Assembly: GCA_963995525.1 (NCBI GenBank)
Contig: OZ023206.1
Location: 70,125,033 to 70,189,032 of the forward strand
Length of the DNA stretch: 64,000 nucleotides
DNA from: Escarpia spicata
Lineage: Eukaryota > Annelida > Polychaeta > Sabellida > Siboglinidae
Direction of reading: 5' to 3'
The translations under genes and the position numbers were made by a program. The notes under the pieces were generated by a model, which did no database searches, was not told the DNA's origin, and saw only the letters and a program-made list of their open reading frames with translations. Of the stretch, positions 1-10,097 are shown piece by piece; the stretch's first letter is position 1; each line of letters starts with the position of its first letter.

Positions 1-469
1 GGAGATAATGTACACCAATATACATACATAGCAAACATATAGCGTATCCAGCTACAGAAAGTAACATGTATAAGTGTATAATCTTATAATATCACTAGAA
101 TATCGATGTATGAAGGAGGAGTTGTACAATTTATTATAACAACTTAAATCAGTCAGCTAATTTCTGCCGGTCCTGCTAGCTCATTTGGAAAAGGTGTTGG
201 TTCCTTGGCATTTATTTTGCAATCGGGCGACGCTGGTTTGATCCCGACACCAAACCATTGATTTTTTTAACACTTTGTTGTTTATGTTTTCACCAAGTAA
301 TATAAACCAAATCATTTTTATACTATGATGCATTGTGTGTAAATATTTTTGTAGTAATTATTTATTCGCCACAAAAATATGGTAATTGTATATAACGATG
401 TTTCTAAATTGTATTTATCCAGACAGATCACCATTTGTTTTCACATATATAATTACAATATATTACCGT

Positions 470-506
<37 letters not shown>

Positions 507-743
507 TTAATACATTCTATATCCATTACATTATATTTGTTTGGATAAATACAATTTAGAAACATCGTTATATATAATTACATAAATTCGCTGACTGATT
601 TAAGTTGTTATGATAAATTGTACAACTCCTTCATACATCGATATTCTAGTGATATTATAAGATTATTCACTTATACATGTTACTTTCTGTAGCTGGATAC
701 GCTATATGTTTGCTATGTATGTATATTGGTGTACATTATCTCC
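1..743. repeat. Foldback (long terminal inverted repeat) element
   Basis: Positions 1-157 are repeated in inverted form at about 587-743 with only a few mismatches, and a second inner pair (about 380-425 against 541-582) continues the same arms. The centre holds an (AT)n tract at 475-501. The right end is the sequence GGTGTACATTATCTCC (728-743), the reverse complement of bases 1-16, so the element starts at or before the window edge. No transposase frame is visible, so this is a non-autonomous MITE or foldback element. The left arm is longer than the right because of the extra block at about 158-370. Confidence 0.8.
158..370 (+). mobile_element. tRNA-like SINE insertion inside the foldback arm
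   Basis: This block interrupts the left arm of the foldback; the right arm has no counterpart. It starts with an A-box-like TAGCTCATTTGG (177-188) and a B-box-like GGTTTGATCCC (235-245), the two internal promoter elements of RNA polymerase III, followed by an AT-rich body. The A-to-B spacing is longer than in a functional tRNA, so it is a tRNA-derived SINE remnant rather than a tRNA gene. Insertion is inferred from the asymmetry of the two arms. Confidence 0.45.
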
Positions 744-1103
744 CGTTGGTTGCAATCGATATAACTATTCTAAAAACGAGCCCAAGCTCGGCGAAACCTA
801 GTCGACTTGTAGGCCCATTCGCAATCATTGTTTTGAATAAAATTGGATTCATGTGGAACCGTAAGATAACTGCTTGTTCCTCTATGATGACTAGTGTTTG
901 TATTACATCGGAATATCGCATAATAACTCATTTTGACGTTGGTTTCGATCCGAAAGCTATCCTTATAAACATGCTCTGAATGCATGGAAAGGGTCGGCCT
1001 GATGCGACTATGGGTCATATGTGACGTCACATCTCGGCATCCCAAAAAGCGCGCCAAATATATGCATATTCGAAAATGTCCGGATGCACAGCATAAAATG
1101 TGG

Positions 1104-1678
1104 AATTTCTAATTGATTGAATTTTTTTCTTTTGGCTTGGTGGACATGGAAATAGATAGCAGGATGTAATATAATATGAAGTCTTACAAAATGCTTTGGA
1201 AGAAACAATTCACGATGTGCCCAGAAATTTATTTTATTTGAATCAGTGATCAGCTGGGCTATTCGTGTACTAACAATGTGCCGGGCTTGGTCAAAATAAT
1301 TTGGAACAACATAGTGGCTGCCGGACTTAGGAATTCATGTTAAAATATGGCATATCACTACCCGTAATACAGAAGGTATCGAGGTCAGTTTGTGAGCAAA
1401 TGACACAATACCTGCCAATTCTTCAGGTGCACAGCCATTACATAGAGCATTCGTTCCTATGTCGATTAAAACAACATTTGGCGCCTCTGCACACACAGCT
1501 CCAAATTCACGGAACAAACCATTCAAGGTAAGTCCCCCTTTCCTAGAAAGACAACCTTGTCAAACATACAAGACAGGAGAAGGTCGGGACAGAAATAGCT
1601 GGTACACGCTTCTGACATGCGACGCACAAAACTGTGCCCAACAATTAGCAGCTTGGCCTTGCGTGCTTCGGAATCCAT
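1104..1678 (-). pseudogene. Decayed SGNH/GDSL-type hydrolase reading frame
   Basis: Read on the minus strand from an ATG at 1678, the frame gives LLIVGHSFVRRM, a block-I-like motif with the nucleophile Ser in GHS. After a one-base shift in the G run near 1540 it continues as NVVLIDIGTNALC, equivalent to the IGTND block III with Asp changed to Ala, then LRVVICHIL. An in-frame TGA follows near 1335; the same frame resumes with FWAHRELFLPKH and an LHIILHP segment that resembles a degraded C-terminal DxxH block. Such hydrolase domains are known from Ngaro/DIRS-type retroelements and from some LINEs, and also from host esterases. At least one frameshift and one stop make it a pseudogene. A good splice-acceptor-like sequence (TTATTTTCAG) lies directly before the ATG. 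Confidence 0.5.
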
Positions 1679-1689
1679 TCTGAAAATAA

Positions 1690-3339
1690 AATGACAGGAA
1701 ATGGAACATTAACAAAAGTAATATTATAAACTTATGAACAAACAGTTTTATTATAACTACATTTCCAACAATTTGCTCCAAGAAATTTGACAGAAATGTT
1801 TTATAAAAATGTTTGATATATCGTAACTTATCTTTATTCTTCACCACCAGAATGCCTGAGTATTTGTGGCATGAAACACAAATCACAACAAGATATTATG
1901 ATTCACATAAAAACACCACAAACAAAACAGTAAAATTATTAACATCAACAAAATGGATAGTCAACATGACTATAGACTGAATTATAAAATGTGAATTACA
2001 ATAATATAGGAATACAGGAATACAGGTGTCAGGTGATGCAAATTAAATTGGAAATATTAACTGTTCGTAATTTCTCATAAAAATACTGATACAAACACAA
2101 TAATAATATATACACGTATTACATTTTATTAACACAACTTATTAAAATGAACTGTTGAAAATGTGGATTGTTCAGATTAAGAACGTATTCCTATATTGAT
2201 TGAAAAGGAAGTAGAGCGCACAGCCACAGTCACAGATGTGACATCAATAGACATCGCCGTAAATGTCACTGTTTTCGAAATTTCGTAACTTGATGTCGTA
2301 CAAATATTGATTACTAGAAAACAGTATTGCATATATAACAAATATCCAATCACAACTTTCTAACATTTAACTGATAAAAGTGGGGATGGCACTGATTACA
2401 ATATCGATCGCACACACGTTAGAATGGCGCCGCGCCTCGCCTCGCCTCGCCTCAGCGCATACATTATAAACAGCCGCTAATGCTCCGAGCGACATACAAA
2501 ACGCATCAAACTGGCACGCTACCGGTCATCTTAGTAGACTTAGATTAGTCTTCCTTGCGTTCCGCATGGATATACAATATTCATAGTTATACCATATGAA
2601 AGCTAGGATTCTAGTTTCACAAAGACACCTAAGCATTTTTAAGATACACGCTAAAATATATTAATATTTTTGTAAGTAAACACAAAGCAAAGTTCACCAA
2701 CCTTAATCTTGCTCGGCCGAATACAATGTAACATATTTTACCCGCCAAACATCTTCTGATGGCATTCATTGGTCGATATCAATGTCAACAGTAAACAAAA
2801 TTAGTATGCATATCGAGACCCACGACGTTTTCCGAGACCATGTGATCTAGCAGATCGACTGCGCGGCCAAAAAACCTGCGCCATTTCTGGAACGCGTTAA
2901 AGCGACGCTGAGCGGTGCTGCCGCCGAGCGGATGTTGACATACCATCAGACTGTGTGTTAATTTGGGTCCACTTTCACGCAGACAACCAGTTGTTCACAG
3001 CCAAATAAGTCTTCCAAATGTTAGCGATTCAAAATTTGCTAAAGCATGATTTGTTTACACGACATTAGTCTCCAGTGACGCGCGCAAGACACAGAACTTA
3101 CAAATGTGACGATTTGTTAACGGCGCAAAACCATATTTTGCATCGGAAAGCAGCACCAATTTTTTCAACACTAAATAAAACTCATAGATGACGCTAAACA
3201 CAAAATATTTTAGGCTATCCGCGGCTATATTTAAAATATATGCAAATGAACACAGAGGTGGTCATAAAATTGATGTAATATAGCTTAATTATGGTCAAAT
3301 TTATAAATTTAAACGACATAGACGAAGATCAACTTACTC
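1690..3339. other. Intergenic, no gene seen
   Basis: AT-rich sequence without a supported reading frame. It contains a short pentanucleotide run of CGCCT units near 2431-2453 and, from about 2820, a more GC-rich stretch leading into the candidate promoter region. If the hydrolase frame at 1104-1678 ever had an upstream 5' exon, this would be its intron. Confidence 0.4.
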
Positions 3340-3560
3340 TCGACAGCGGCCTAGCAGTGAATGACGTCAATGACCGGAAATAGAGCGCGAAAACACCAGT
3401 TGAAACAAAGCGATCACCGCAGTCCCGGCAAACGAGACGGACTGCGGTGATCGCGAATCGACGCACGCGAAACGTCCCAGTTTGCGGAATTCATTGAAGT
3501 GCCTAATTAGTGTCGTGTTCGGTTGACGTGTGCGTAGCGGTTTACGGCTTTTGCGAAGGT
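3340..3560. promoter_or_regulatory. GC-rich island with CRE site and perfect hairpin, possible promoter
   Basis: The island holds a full CRE palindrome TGACGTCA (3362-3369) and a perfect 16-bp inverted repeat GCGATCACCGCAGTCC (3410-3425) / its complement (3439-3454) with a 13-base loop. On the minus strand a consensus splice donor (GTAAGTTG) sits at the left edge, just after CTGTCGAGA, so this could be a 5' untranslated exon and promoter of a minus-strand transcript. This is inference from motifs only. Confidence 0.25.
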
Positions 3561-3990
3561 CAAGGTTGTTGTGACATTTGTTAATAAATTTTGAGCAAAG
3601 TTTAAGCTGTATCTAACTTAAACTGAGCACTACTGCCCTTATCAGTATACTCGACAGCATAATTTCGGTTTAAGTTGTTGGCGCTCTCTACGCTCTTGTA
3701 AACTGAAAATTGTCAACAATGCCAATGACGCTCCTATTAAAATATTGCACTGTGTGTGACGCGGAAATAGTGTCCCTGTGATATGTCGGTGGCTTCTGCA
3801 AGATGTCGTTTCAATTCTTCGCACAATGAACACAAAGTCAAATGGTGTTGACAAGTGGTTGTTGGGCCGAATTTTCAAACATTTGTTGACAACTGTTCCA
3901 TCTCTTTCGCCAAATTGTGCCAACTGTGTAGATTATCGATTATCATGGTGGAAATATCGCTCTTTGCCTTAAGTCAAGAGTAATTTAGCG

Positions 3991-4445
3991 GTCATGTTAG
4001 TGAAACGCATTTTAAAAATACTTCTTGATTTTTCCGTCAGATTCTGTTCTAGGATGGATTTTTCTTAAGAGTTTAATATCTTAGCGAAACGGTCCGCTGG
4101 TGTTATACTATTCACCCGAGGACTTCAAGAAGAAGTTTCCAACCACACGAGTAGTCGTGGATGGCACATAACGTCCCATATAAAAGCCGAACCAGCCAAA
4201 AGCCCAGCAAGCTACATTTTCTTCGTACAAGAATCGTAATAGGGTGAAGGTGCTAGTCGGTACAAGCCCCGGAGGCCTGGGGACCGTTTCACTAACATTC
4301 TTAAGAGCTCTTAAGCCTGATTTTGCTCCACGTTAACGATCACGTTAGTGAAACGCATTTTGAAAATACTTGATTGTTCCGTCAGATTCTGTTCTGGGAT
4401 GGATTTTCCTTAAAAGCTTAATATCTTAGTGAAACGGTCCCCTGG
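3991..4445. repeat. Diverged direct repeat with inverted fragments
   Basis: About 105 bp at 3991-4099 (GTTAGTGAAACGCATTTT ... GAAACGGTCC) recur in the same orientation at 4339-4445 with roughly 10-15 mismatches. Between the copies, 4281-4297 carries part of the same motif inverted (GGACCGTTTCACTAAC), followed by a perfect 16-bp palindrome CTTAAGAGCTCTTAAG at 4300-4315. Likely the ends of a small non-autonomous transposon; no coding capacity seen. Confidence 0.55.
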
Positions 4446-4614
4446 TTTCTTACATTTCGCCAGCTTACGATGGATCTGTGAACGCTCAAATTTGATGCAG
4501 ATTTGTGATGCTGGTGATAGCATCATGGCGGACAAGAGATTCAACGTGCAATATATCTTTGAACATAAGATGATCACAATAAATATCCCCACATTCTTTA
4601 AGAAATAGAATAGA

Positions 4615-4878
4615 ATGTCCGGGGAGACGGTTACGAAGGACCGTAATATTACCAGTAAGAAGGTCCATGTAGACAAAATTATCGGTCTGGCCAAAACATA
4701 CACTATACTTAAGGAACCAATGAATAACATAGAATCAACATTGGCAACACAGATTATTAATGTGTGTTATACTTGTGCAATTTCAGGGAAAACATCGTGC
4801 CAAGGCATGCATGATTATCGTGGTGTATTGTATGTCACAAGTCCATCTAAGCAGCCTTGGGAAGTAATAAAACATTAA
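4615..4878 (+). CDS. Hypothetical small ORF (87 codons), uncertain
   Basis: An ATG with A at -3 opens an 87-codon frame that ends at a TAA overlapping a near-by AATAAA signal (about 4866). A splice-acceptor-like TTTCAG lies inside it near 4769, after which the last 30 codons (GKTSCQGMHDYRG ... KQPWEVIKH) look protein-like. I do not recognise any domain. It lies directly after the repeat block and may be part of a mobile element or chance. Confidence 0.13.
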   Translation: MSGETVTKDRNITSKKVHVDKIIGLAKTYTILKEPMNNIESTLATQIINVCYTCAISGKTSCQGMHDYRGVLYVTSPSKQPWEVIKH

Positions 4879-5374
4879 CATTGTTTATGTATTTACCACG
4901 TATAGCATTGGACACTCACCCTAACAATGTAATGACAATAACCTGTAGCATCTAGTTATGGAAGTGTCTAACACTGCTTGAAACCATACTGGTAATAATT
5001 CTGGTAAAAGAATTTATCTAAAATTGCTTGCCTGAAATAGCGCCTAGCATGCACACGACAGTTCAATGCTCGCTTCGGTAAAGTATATTATATGTAATAA
5101 TAATTTCACAGCATTTTTCCGCGTCAGAAATCTGGTAAATATGGCCGTTCATTGGGCGCATTACACTACTAAACATGGCATGGACCTATCAAGATTATTA
5201 AAAACATTACTTATATCAGTAATGAATACATAAGAATTTTTTTATCATTTATAATAGCTAAACACTATAAGTTAACGAAGAATCATCAATAATAAAAAAG
5301 TAAAAACGTGGGTTAAAATGCTCAGTGTCCATGACTGCACACACGTTTCATCTAGCGTCAAAAAGCTCCTATTG

Positions 5375-5550
5375 TGCGAATTCTCACGCGACTAGCGTAT
5401 ACTTGTGGCTACTTCGTGAAAGACCTTATGCAGTAGTACATTCAGCGTTCACTGTATCATGTCATATTATGTAAAAATGCACAAAAAATTAACACATCAC
5501 ACCACAAGGCTATTTTCAAGGGATACGTCAACACAATGGCGTGTCGCATT
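5375..5550. repeat. Dispersed repeat copy (paired with 47850-48010)
   Basis: The sequence from GTGCGAATTCTCACGCG to ATTTTCAAGGG matches the stretch beginning GTGCGAATACGCGAGC at about 47852, including ACTTCGTGAAAGA/ACCTCGTGAAAGA, GCAGT..TACATTCAG and CTATTTTCAAGGG/GTATTTTCAAGGG. The copies are perhaps 30 percent diverged. No coding potential is visible, so the family is an unclassified interspersed repeat. Confidence 0.5.
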
Positions 5551-5559
5551 GAGTACAAA

Positions 5560-6030
5560 GCTTGCAGCGCGGTACCTCCGACTAGGCTGGTATTAAATTA
5601 GAAGGTCGGTCAGGTGTGACGCCCAGCCGAGTAAACTGCGAAATGTCAATAGGAGTAGACTGTATTCGATGCGCTGTTTAATCGGCAACCAATGAAGCGC
5701 AATCAGAACAGGAGTGATGAAATCGTGCTTCTTAGTTTTTGTTATGAGACGGGCTCCAACATTTTACACTCGCTGGAGTCTGGTGAGAAGATGGTTAAAA
5801 ATCACGTACAGCAGGCCATTTCCATTGCCAAGATGGGACGGCAAGTTAGTATCCACCATCGCCTCCGTGGTTTAGAAGATTTCGAATTCTTCCAAAGTAG
5901 ATTTGTATTGTGCATTTCCCGAGGGTGGACTATAATTTGTCTTCCAATTTCACCAAAACTGTTTATAAGCATATATAAATATATTGTTCATGGCTCTAAG
6001 ATTCCATTAGGCAGCAAGAAATAAACTTAT
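5560..6030. other. Intergenic with unrecognised open frame
   Basis: A 110-codon plus-strand frame at 5692-6024 starts with a true ATG but shows no recognisable domain, no repeats and no clear splice context. I treat it as chance until homology is shown. Confidence 0.3.
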
Positions 6031-6033
6031 TCT

Positions 6034-6204
6034 GGAGCAAATGTTTCAACTTATCCGACGTCCCGACCAGTCTACAGCGGATCTTGTTCACGCACTGATG
6101 ACATCAGTGCGTGGATAAGATCTATTATAGACAGGGTCATCAGTACGTGAACAAGATCCATTATAGACAGGTCGAAACGTCGCATATATTTCAACCTTTG
6201 CTCC
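6034..6204. repeat. 171-bp hairpin MITE
   Basis: Outer arms GGAGCAAATGTTTCAAC (6034) and its imperfect complement ending GGTTGAAA..TTGCTCC (6204) enclose a second pair, GATCTTGTTCACGCACTGATGAC (near 6080-6102) and GTCATCAGTACGTGAACAAGATC (6136-6158). A nested 9-bp palindrome GCACTGATG-A-CATCAGTGC lies in the left arm. The whole unit can fold into one long hairpin. No protein is encoded. Confidence 0.7.
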
Positions 6205-6348
6205 AAAGTTTTAAATTTGTTGCTGTTATAAACATACTATTATGAATATTGACTAAATAGTTTTTTTTTGCAAAATTAGTATGAAATGTGAGGTCACTGG
6301 CACTAAATCTGAGGAGCACATCTATTGAACTGATAGAGTAGTTTTAAC

Positions 6349-7610
6349 TTACACGCAAAAGATTGCCCGGTTTCTGTGTGCTTTCGACATTGAAACACAC
6401 ATCAATACTACAACCAATAGCCATTGTGCATTAAACGAAGTCGAAGTAACTCAAGATGCGGCTCTTGTGTATAAATAATCCGGGCCCACTTCAATTTAGG
6501 CGTCATAACTATATTTCTGCCTAAATGTACTACCTCAGTGCGTTGATTCATGATCATATCAGGCATTTGTAAAAAAAATGCGTCGTATGGCATTTAGCGG
6601 GGATGATAACAGCGCATGTTGATGAAAACTTGGCGATATTTAGTATAAAATTTAGGCCTCAAACCAACAAACGTGCACTAAGTCTAATGTGGATTGATTG
6701 AATTAACGCACTGGGGTATCAATTTAATCAAATTAAATGTTACGCTGCAATATAGTTATAACGGCGAAATCGTTGTGGCTACACAAGAGCCGCCGGCACT
6801 TGTGTAGAATCCGAACCCACTTCAATTTCGCCGTTATAACTTGAGTTTTGCCTAAGTTTGACACCTCAGAGCATTAGTTCCATCATTCAACATCATCCCA
6901 GGCATATTTATATTGCGAAAATATGGTGTCTTAGCGCACTTTTGAAACCCAAATAGCGCCCCGGTTTGCATCAACATACGCTGTTATATCGCTCATTTTA
7001 CGAGCGCGATGCGATAACGCACGGCTGCAGGCTGTGCAGACGGCGCAAACCGGGTGGCTATTTGGGCTTCAAAGGTGCGGTAAGATACAATATTTTCGTA
7101 ATTTAAATATGCCTGGGATGATGTTGAATGATCATGATGGAACTAACGGTCTGAGTCTGATGTATCAAAGTTAGGCAAAACTCAAGTTATAACGGCGAAA
7201 TCGAGGTGGGTCCGGATTCTACACAACTGCCGAGCCGCCAACGTGGATTAAACGAAGTAGCGCAGCTGTTCTGCTGGAGCCTGGTGAACATTGACCCCGC
7301 CCAACTGCCGATGGCACGAGCCGTGTTATCGATCACCGACTGCTGTAGTTGTAACTCGATTGACAAGCCGGTGCCTTTGTCTTCAATACAGCACTAGTTC
7401 GTATGCTTAACATGTCGATGTACTAAATGCACTGAATTAACGCAACCATCCTATCCAAGAATACATCGAATATGTGTAAATACTTACGCAGTTATCTAAC
7501 CAAACCAAGACGTGTTTACCATCGTATTTTCCGGTTTCGAAGAATATGATGCCGGATGCTGGTGGCATCCAATTAAACCATTGCAACGCGTTATGATCGA
7601 ACACTCTTAC
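6349..7610 (-). pseudogene. Candidate unrecognised gene, last exon split by foldback insertion
   Basis: Exon 7488-7610: preceded by GCATTGTTTTTAG, followed by the ideal donor GTAAGT, 123 bp, open in one frame only; its 41 residues include LQWFNWMPPASGIIFFETG and DGKHVLVWLDN. After a possible 94-bp intron, the same phase continues at 7393 with an amphipathic helix (ELQLQQSVIDNTARAIGSW) up to codons ACT TCG TTT AAT at 7258-7247. These 12 bases are repeated exactly at 6441-6430 on the far side of an 805-bp foldback insertion; there the frame goes on in phase to a hydrophobic segment (WLLVVVLMCVSM) and a stop at 6349. So before the insertion the protein probably ended in a single membrane helix. 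With the insertion it reads about 20 foreign residues and stops. Function unknown; upstream exons uncertain. Confidence 0.42.
6442..7246. mobile_element. Two foldback elements in tandem with a 12-bp target duplication
   Basis: Copy A spans about 6457-6790 and copy B about 6789-7241. Each has arms beginning GGCGGCTC..GTGTAG. Copy B has long arms of about 190 bp (for example AATTTCGCCGTTATAACTTGAG at 6819 and its complement near 7180). Copy A is more diverged, sharing GTGTA, CCCACTTCAATTT and CCTCAGTGCGTT. The pair is flanked by ATTAAACGAAGT at 6430-6441 and 7247-7258, which fits a single insertion event with a 12-bp duplication, or nested events. No transposase is encoded. Confidence 0.7.
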
Positions 7611-7611
7611 C

Positions 7612-8253
7612 TAAAAACAATGCATAATAAATCTGTGCGTCAGATCCTGGCCGTTTGAGTGCATAATTATACAGAGTGTTGGCCAATATCAAGACGCGAC
7701 ATGTCTGTTTGTTCACCCGTTAGGGCTGACTATAGCCCGGCAAACTTAATTATTTACAGATAAATGAGCCATAATATTGTATAAAGCCAACAATTAAACA
7801 ATAACGAATAGAACATGGATATACAATCTAGTTAAAGTATTAAATGTGCAACGCGTTCATTCAGTTGACGCGTTTGTAACAAAACATTGGGTTCTTAATT
7901 ATTACAATTGTATTTGTCGTTCTTGTCTCAATTGATGTATCCCAATGATTATGGGCATACTAATTCACACAGTCGTTTCAGTCGCTGCTATCATGAAGTT
8001 GTGTTACTTTTGTATATATTCAAGAACAGGAGACAAGCATACACCACCATCATGCTCAATCCCAGTGACATGATATATTTTAACATATTTTGTTATTGCC
8101 ATTTGAAGTTCAAGAATTCCTTTTACGGGAACATTGACAAAAATACGTCATTTGTATTTTGTTTACACATAGCAAACCATTTTGTTAACTATGTGGTGAA
8201 GTTATTGGTATCAGAAATACATTCCTATACATGATACATTTTGAGTGAGTGAG

Positions 8254-8293
<40 letters not shown>

Positions 8294-9471
8294 GCGTGTG
8301 CGTGTGCGTGTGCGTGTGCGTGTGTGTGTGATAAGAATATAACACGACATTTAAATCTACATCTGTAAATAAATAATTTATATAAAATAAAATATGGGCT
8401 AATCATTGACGAGAATTAACTAAGTAAAATGAAGCTATTTACCGCTTTATGATACATCAAATAATAAAATAAAATAAATATTTAAAATGCAATATAAAAT
8501 CAATCATGTAGTGACAATATGTAATAATTACAATGGAAATATATATGCTGTTTTAACATGGATTTGTTTCAAATGGAAAACTCATAGTTATTACAGATTT
8601 CCTTATTTTTTCCACACAAATAAAACATAACAATGGCAATCGAAGCGCAGTACTGTTGATGTAACACAGCTTTACGACAAAGGTTAGCTGGTTTTGGTTG
8701 ATGTAGGACCAATGTCTAGATATGTATGTTGCCTATCCTGATAATCAACAACACTCGGTCGAAATGGGATTTTTAGAGTCTACAGAATTCAAGTAAAAAA
8801 TACGGATTCCAACCATAAAATGTGAAATGTCAGGTTATCATTCCGCGAGTTATTACTACTGTTATTATTTATTCACGTGCGTCGGCGAGAGTAACCGTTG
8901 TGCGAATTCCGCGCAGAGAATTTCGACTTCAGGCTTAGGTGAGATAGGTGCTAACCCACTCCCCCCACGCTGGGGTAAGAATGCCGCTTTCAAGAGGTGA
9001 GTTCTGCTCGGGTGCGTTTTTTTGTGAGTTTCACGCGGGGTGCAGATGGTGCTGTAAAGGGGTGTTCACTGGAGCGTTTTGGGGAGCCTCAATGCGGGTG
9101 CAGTTGGAGGTTTCAAGAGAGTGGAGGCAGGGAGAGTATTTGGTAACCTGCAGTAGCAGATCGAACATTGCACTCACCCCAATCAATCACGCCGTGGGCG
9201 TCGTCATTAGTGAAAATACGACTCGTGTATTGTCCAGATTAGACTAAATTAGCGTAGGAATACATCAGAACTACCCAGCTTTGTGTTGTTGACCGTTCTT
9301 CACTGAACTATATTGAATGACCTTGCATTTATAGTTAACGGAATATGCCATTTATACAACATTCGGAACAAGTGTTTGCGAAAAGCATCACTATTGTAAA
9401 TAAGCAGCCGTTACTCCTTCAATAGAGCTGACTTTTTGTTATAGAAAATTTGTTTTAAGCGAAATACTTAC
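7612..9471. other. Non-coding stretch with GT/GTGCGT microsatellite
   Basis: If the minus-strand gene model is right this is an intron. It contains a microsatellite at 8262-8330 made of (GT)n, (GTGCGT)n and (GT)n, and a G-rich low-complexity patch at about 8950-9150 with partly repeated GGGTGCA units. A 108-codon plus frame at 7908-8234 shows nothing recognisable. Confidence 0.4.
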
Positions 9472-9519
9472 ATTTTTTAATTCCTCGAGGAAACCACGTT
9501 TACGCTTCTCTAATCGACG
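9472..9519 (-). CDS. Candidate upstream exon of the minus-strand gene (16 codons)
   Basis: Minus-strand 48-bp open segment RRLEKRKRGFLEELKN followed by a consensus donor GTAAGTATTT. It ends in phase 0, which matches the phase-0 start of the exon at 7488-7610. The acceptor (GATAG at 9520-9521) has a poor pyrimidine tract, so this exon is weakly supported. Confidence 0.2.
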
Positions 9520-9637
9520 CTATCTATGTTTTCATCCTGATCATGAATAGTTTGCATGATTTGTTGTGCGTTAGAGATCCTACCGTCTATGCTAAATACT
9601 AAAGAAAGCGTCTCAAAAACTGTTTGCGTCAATTTGC

Positions 9638-9709
9638 GCAAATTAGTTCTTTTAAACATATCCAATACGTGATTTCACGTATTGGATATGTTTAAAAGAA
9701 CTAATTTGC
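9638..9709. repeat. Perfect 35-bp inverted repeat with 2-base loop
   Basis: Bases 9638-9672 (starting GCAAATTAGTTCTTTTAAAC) are the exact reverse complement of 9675-9709, with TT between. A 14-bp palindrome AATTTGCGCAAATT overlaps the left end (9631-9644). The structure would extrude as a cruciform or be transcribed as a perfect hairpin. No similar sequence is seen elsewhere in the window. Confidence 0.9.
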
Positions 9710-9820
9710 ATAGACATGAACTATCCTGAAGAATGTTCAGCAGTTTGACAATTCGTTTTTAATTATCTACGTCGTATAATTTCCTATTATTCCTATTATC
9801 ATTTCGACAAGGTCTTTCAG

Positions 9821-10097
9821 GATATGTATAATTCCCTCAACAAAATGCAAGCAAAGGGGCCTGGTTGCCTTCTTGAATGACACCAACGAACCCGAAGATC
9901 TGGCAGGGCTTTCAGACAACAGGTACGACTACAACAAAGGAGCGGTTCCCATATCGCGTCAGTCTAATCCTTGGCACAACAAGACTAGTAATTATTGTTC
10001 AGCGGACCGCAACGAACGCTTGGCGCTGTGTCAATGTAACAAGTCAGCTAAATTGTATGAGGTCGTGGATTCGTGGCGTACAAACATAGCAGGATAA
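9821..10097 (+). CDS. Candidate 3'-terminal coding exon, unrecognised
   Basis: A pyrimidine-rich tract (CCTATTATTCCTATTATCATTTC) and GGTCTTTCAG precede 9821. From there one base plus 91 codons are open to a TAA at 10095. The peptide has protein-like composition with two potential N-glycosylation sites (NDT, NKT) and paired cysteines (GLVAFLNDTNEPEDLAGLS; CSADRNERLALCQCNKS). An alternative donor (AACAG-GTACGA) lies near 9919. No upstream exon was identified and I do not recognise the domain, so it may be a secreted protein's last exon or chance. Confidence 0.28.

Noticed and set aside
6349..6430. Alternative minus-strand start exon MAIGCSIDV... with donor GTAAGT near 6350
   Set aside because: The same bases read in the other frame continue the disrupted exon across the target duplication, which explains them better.
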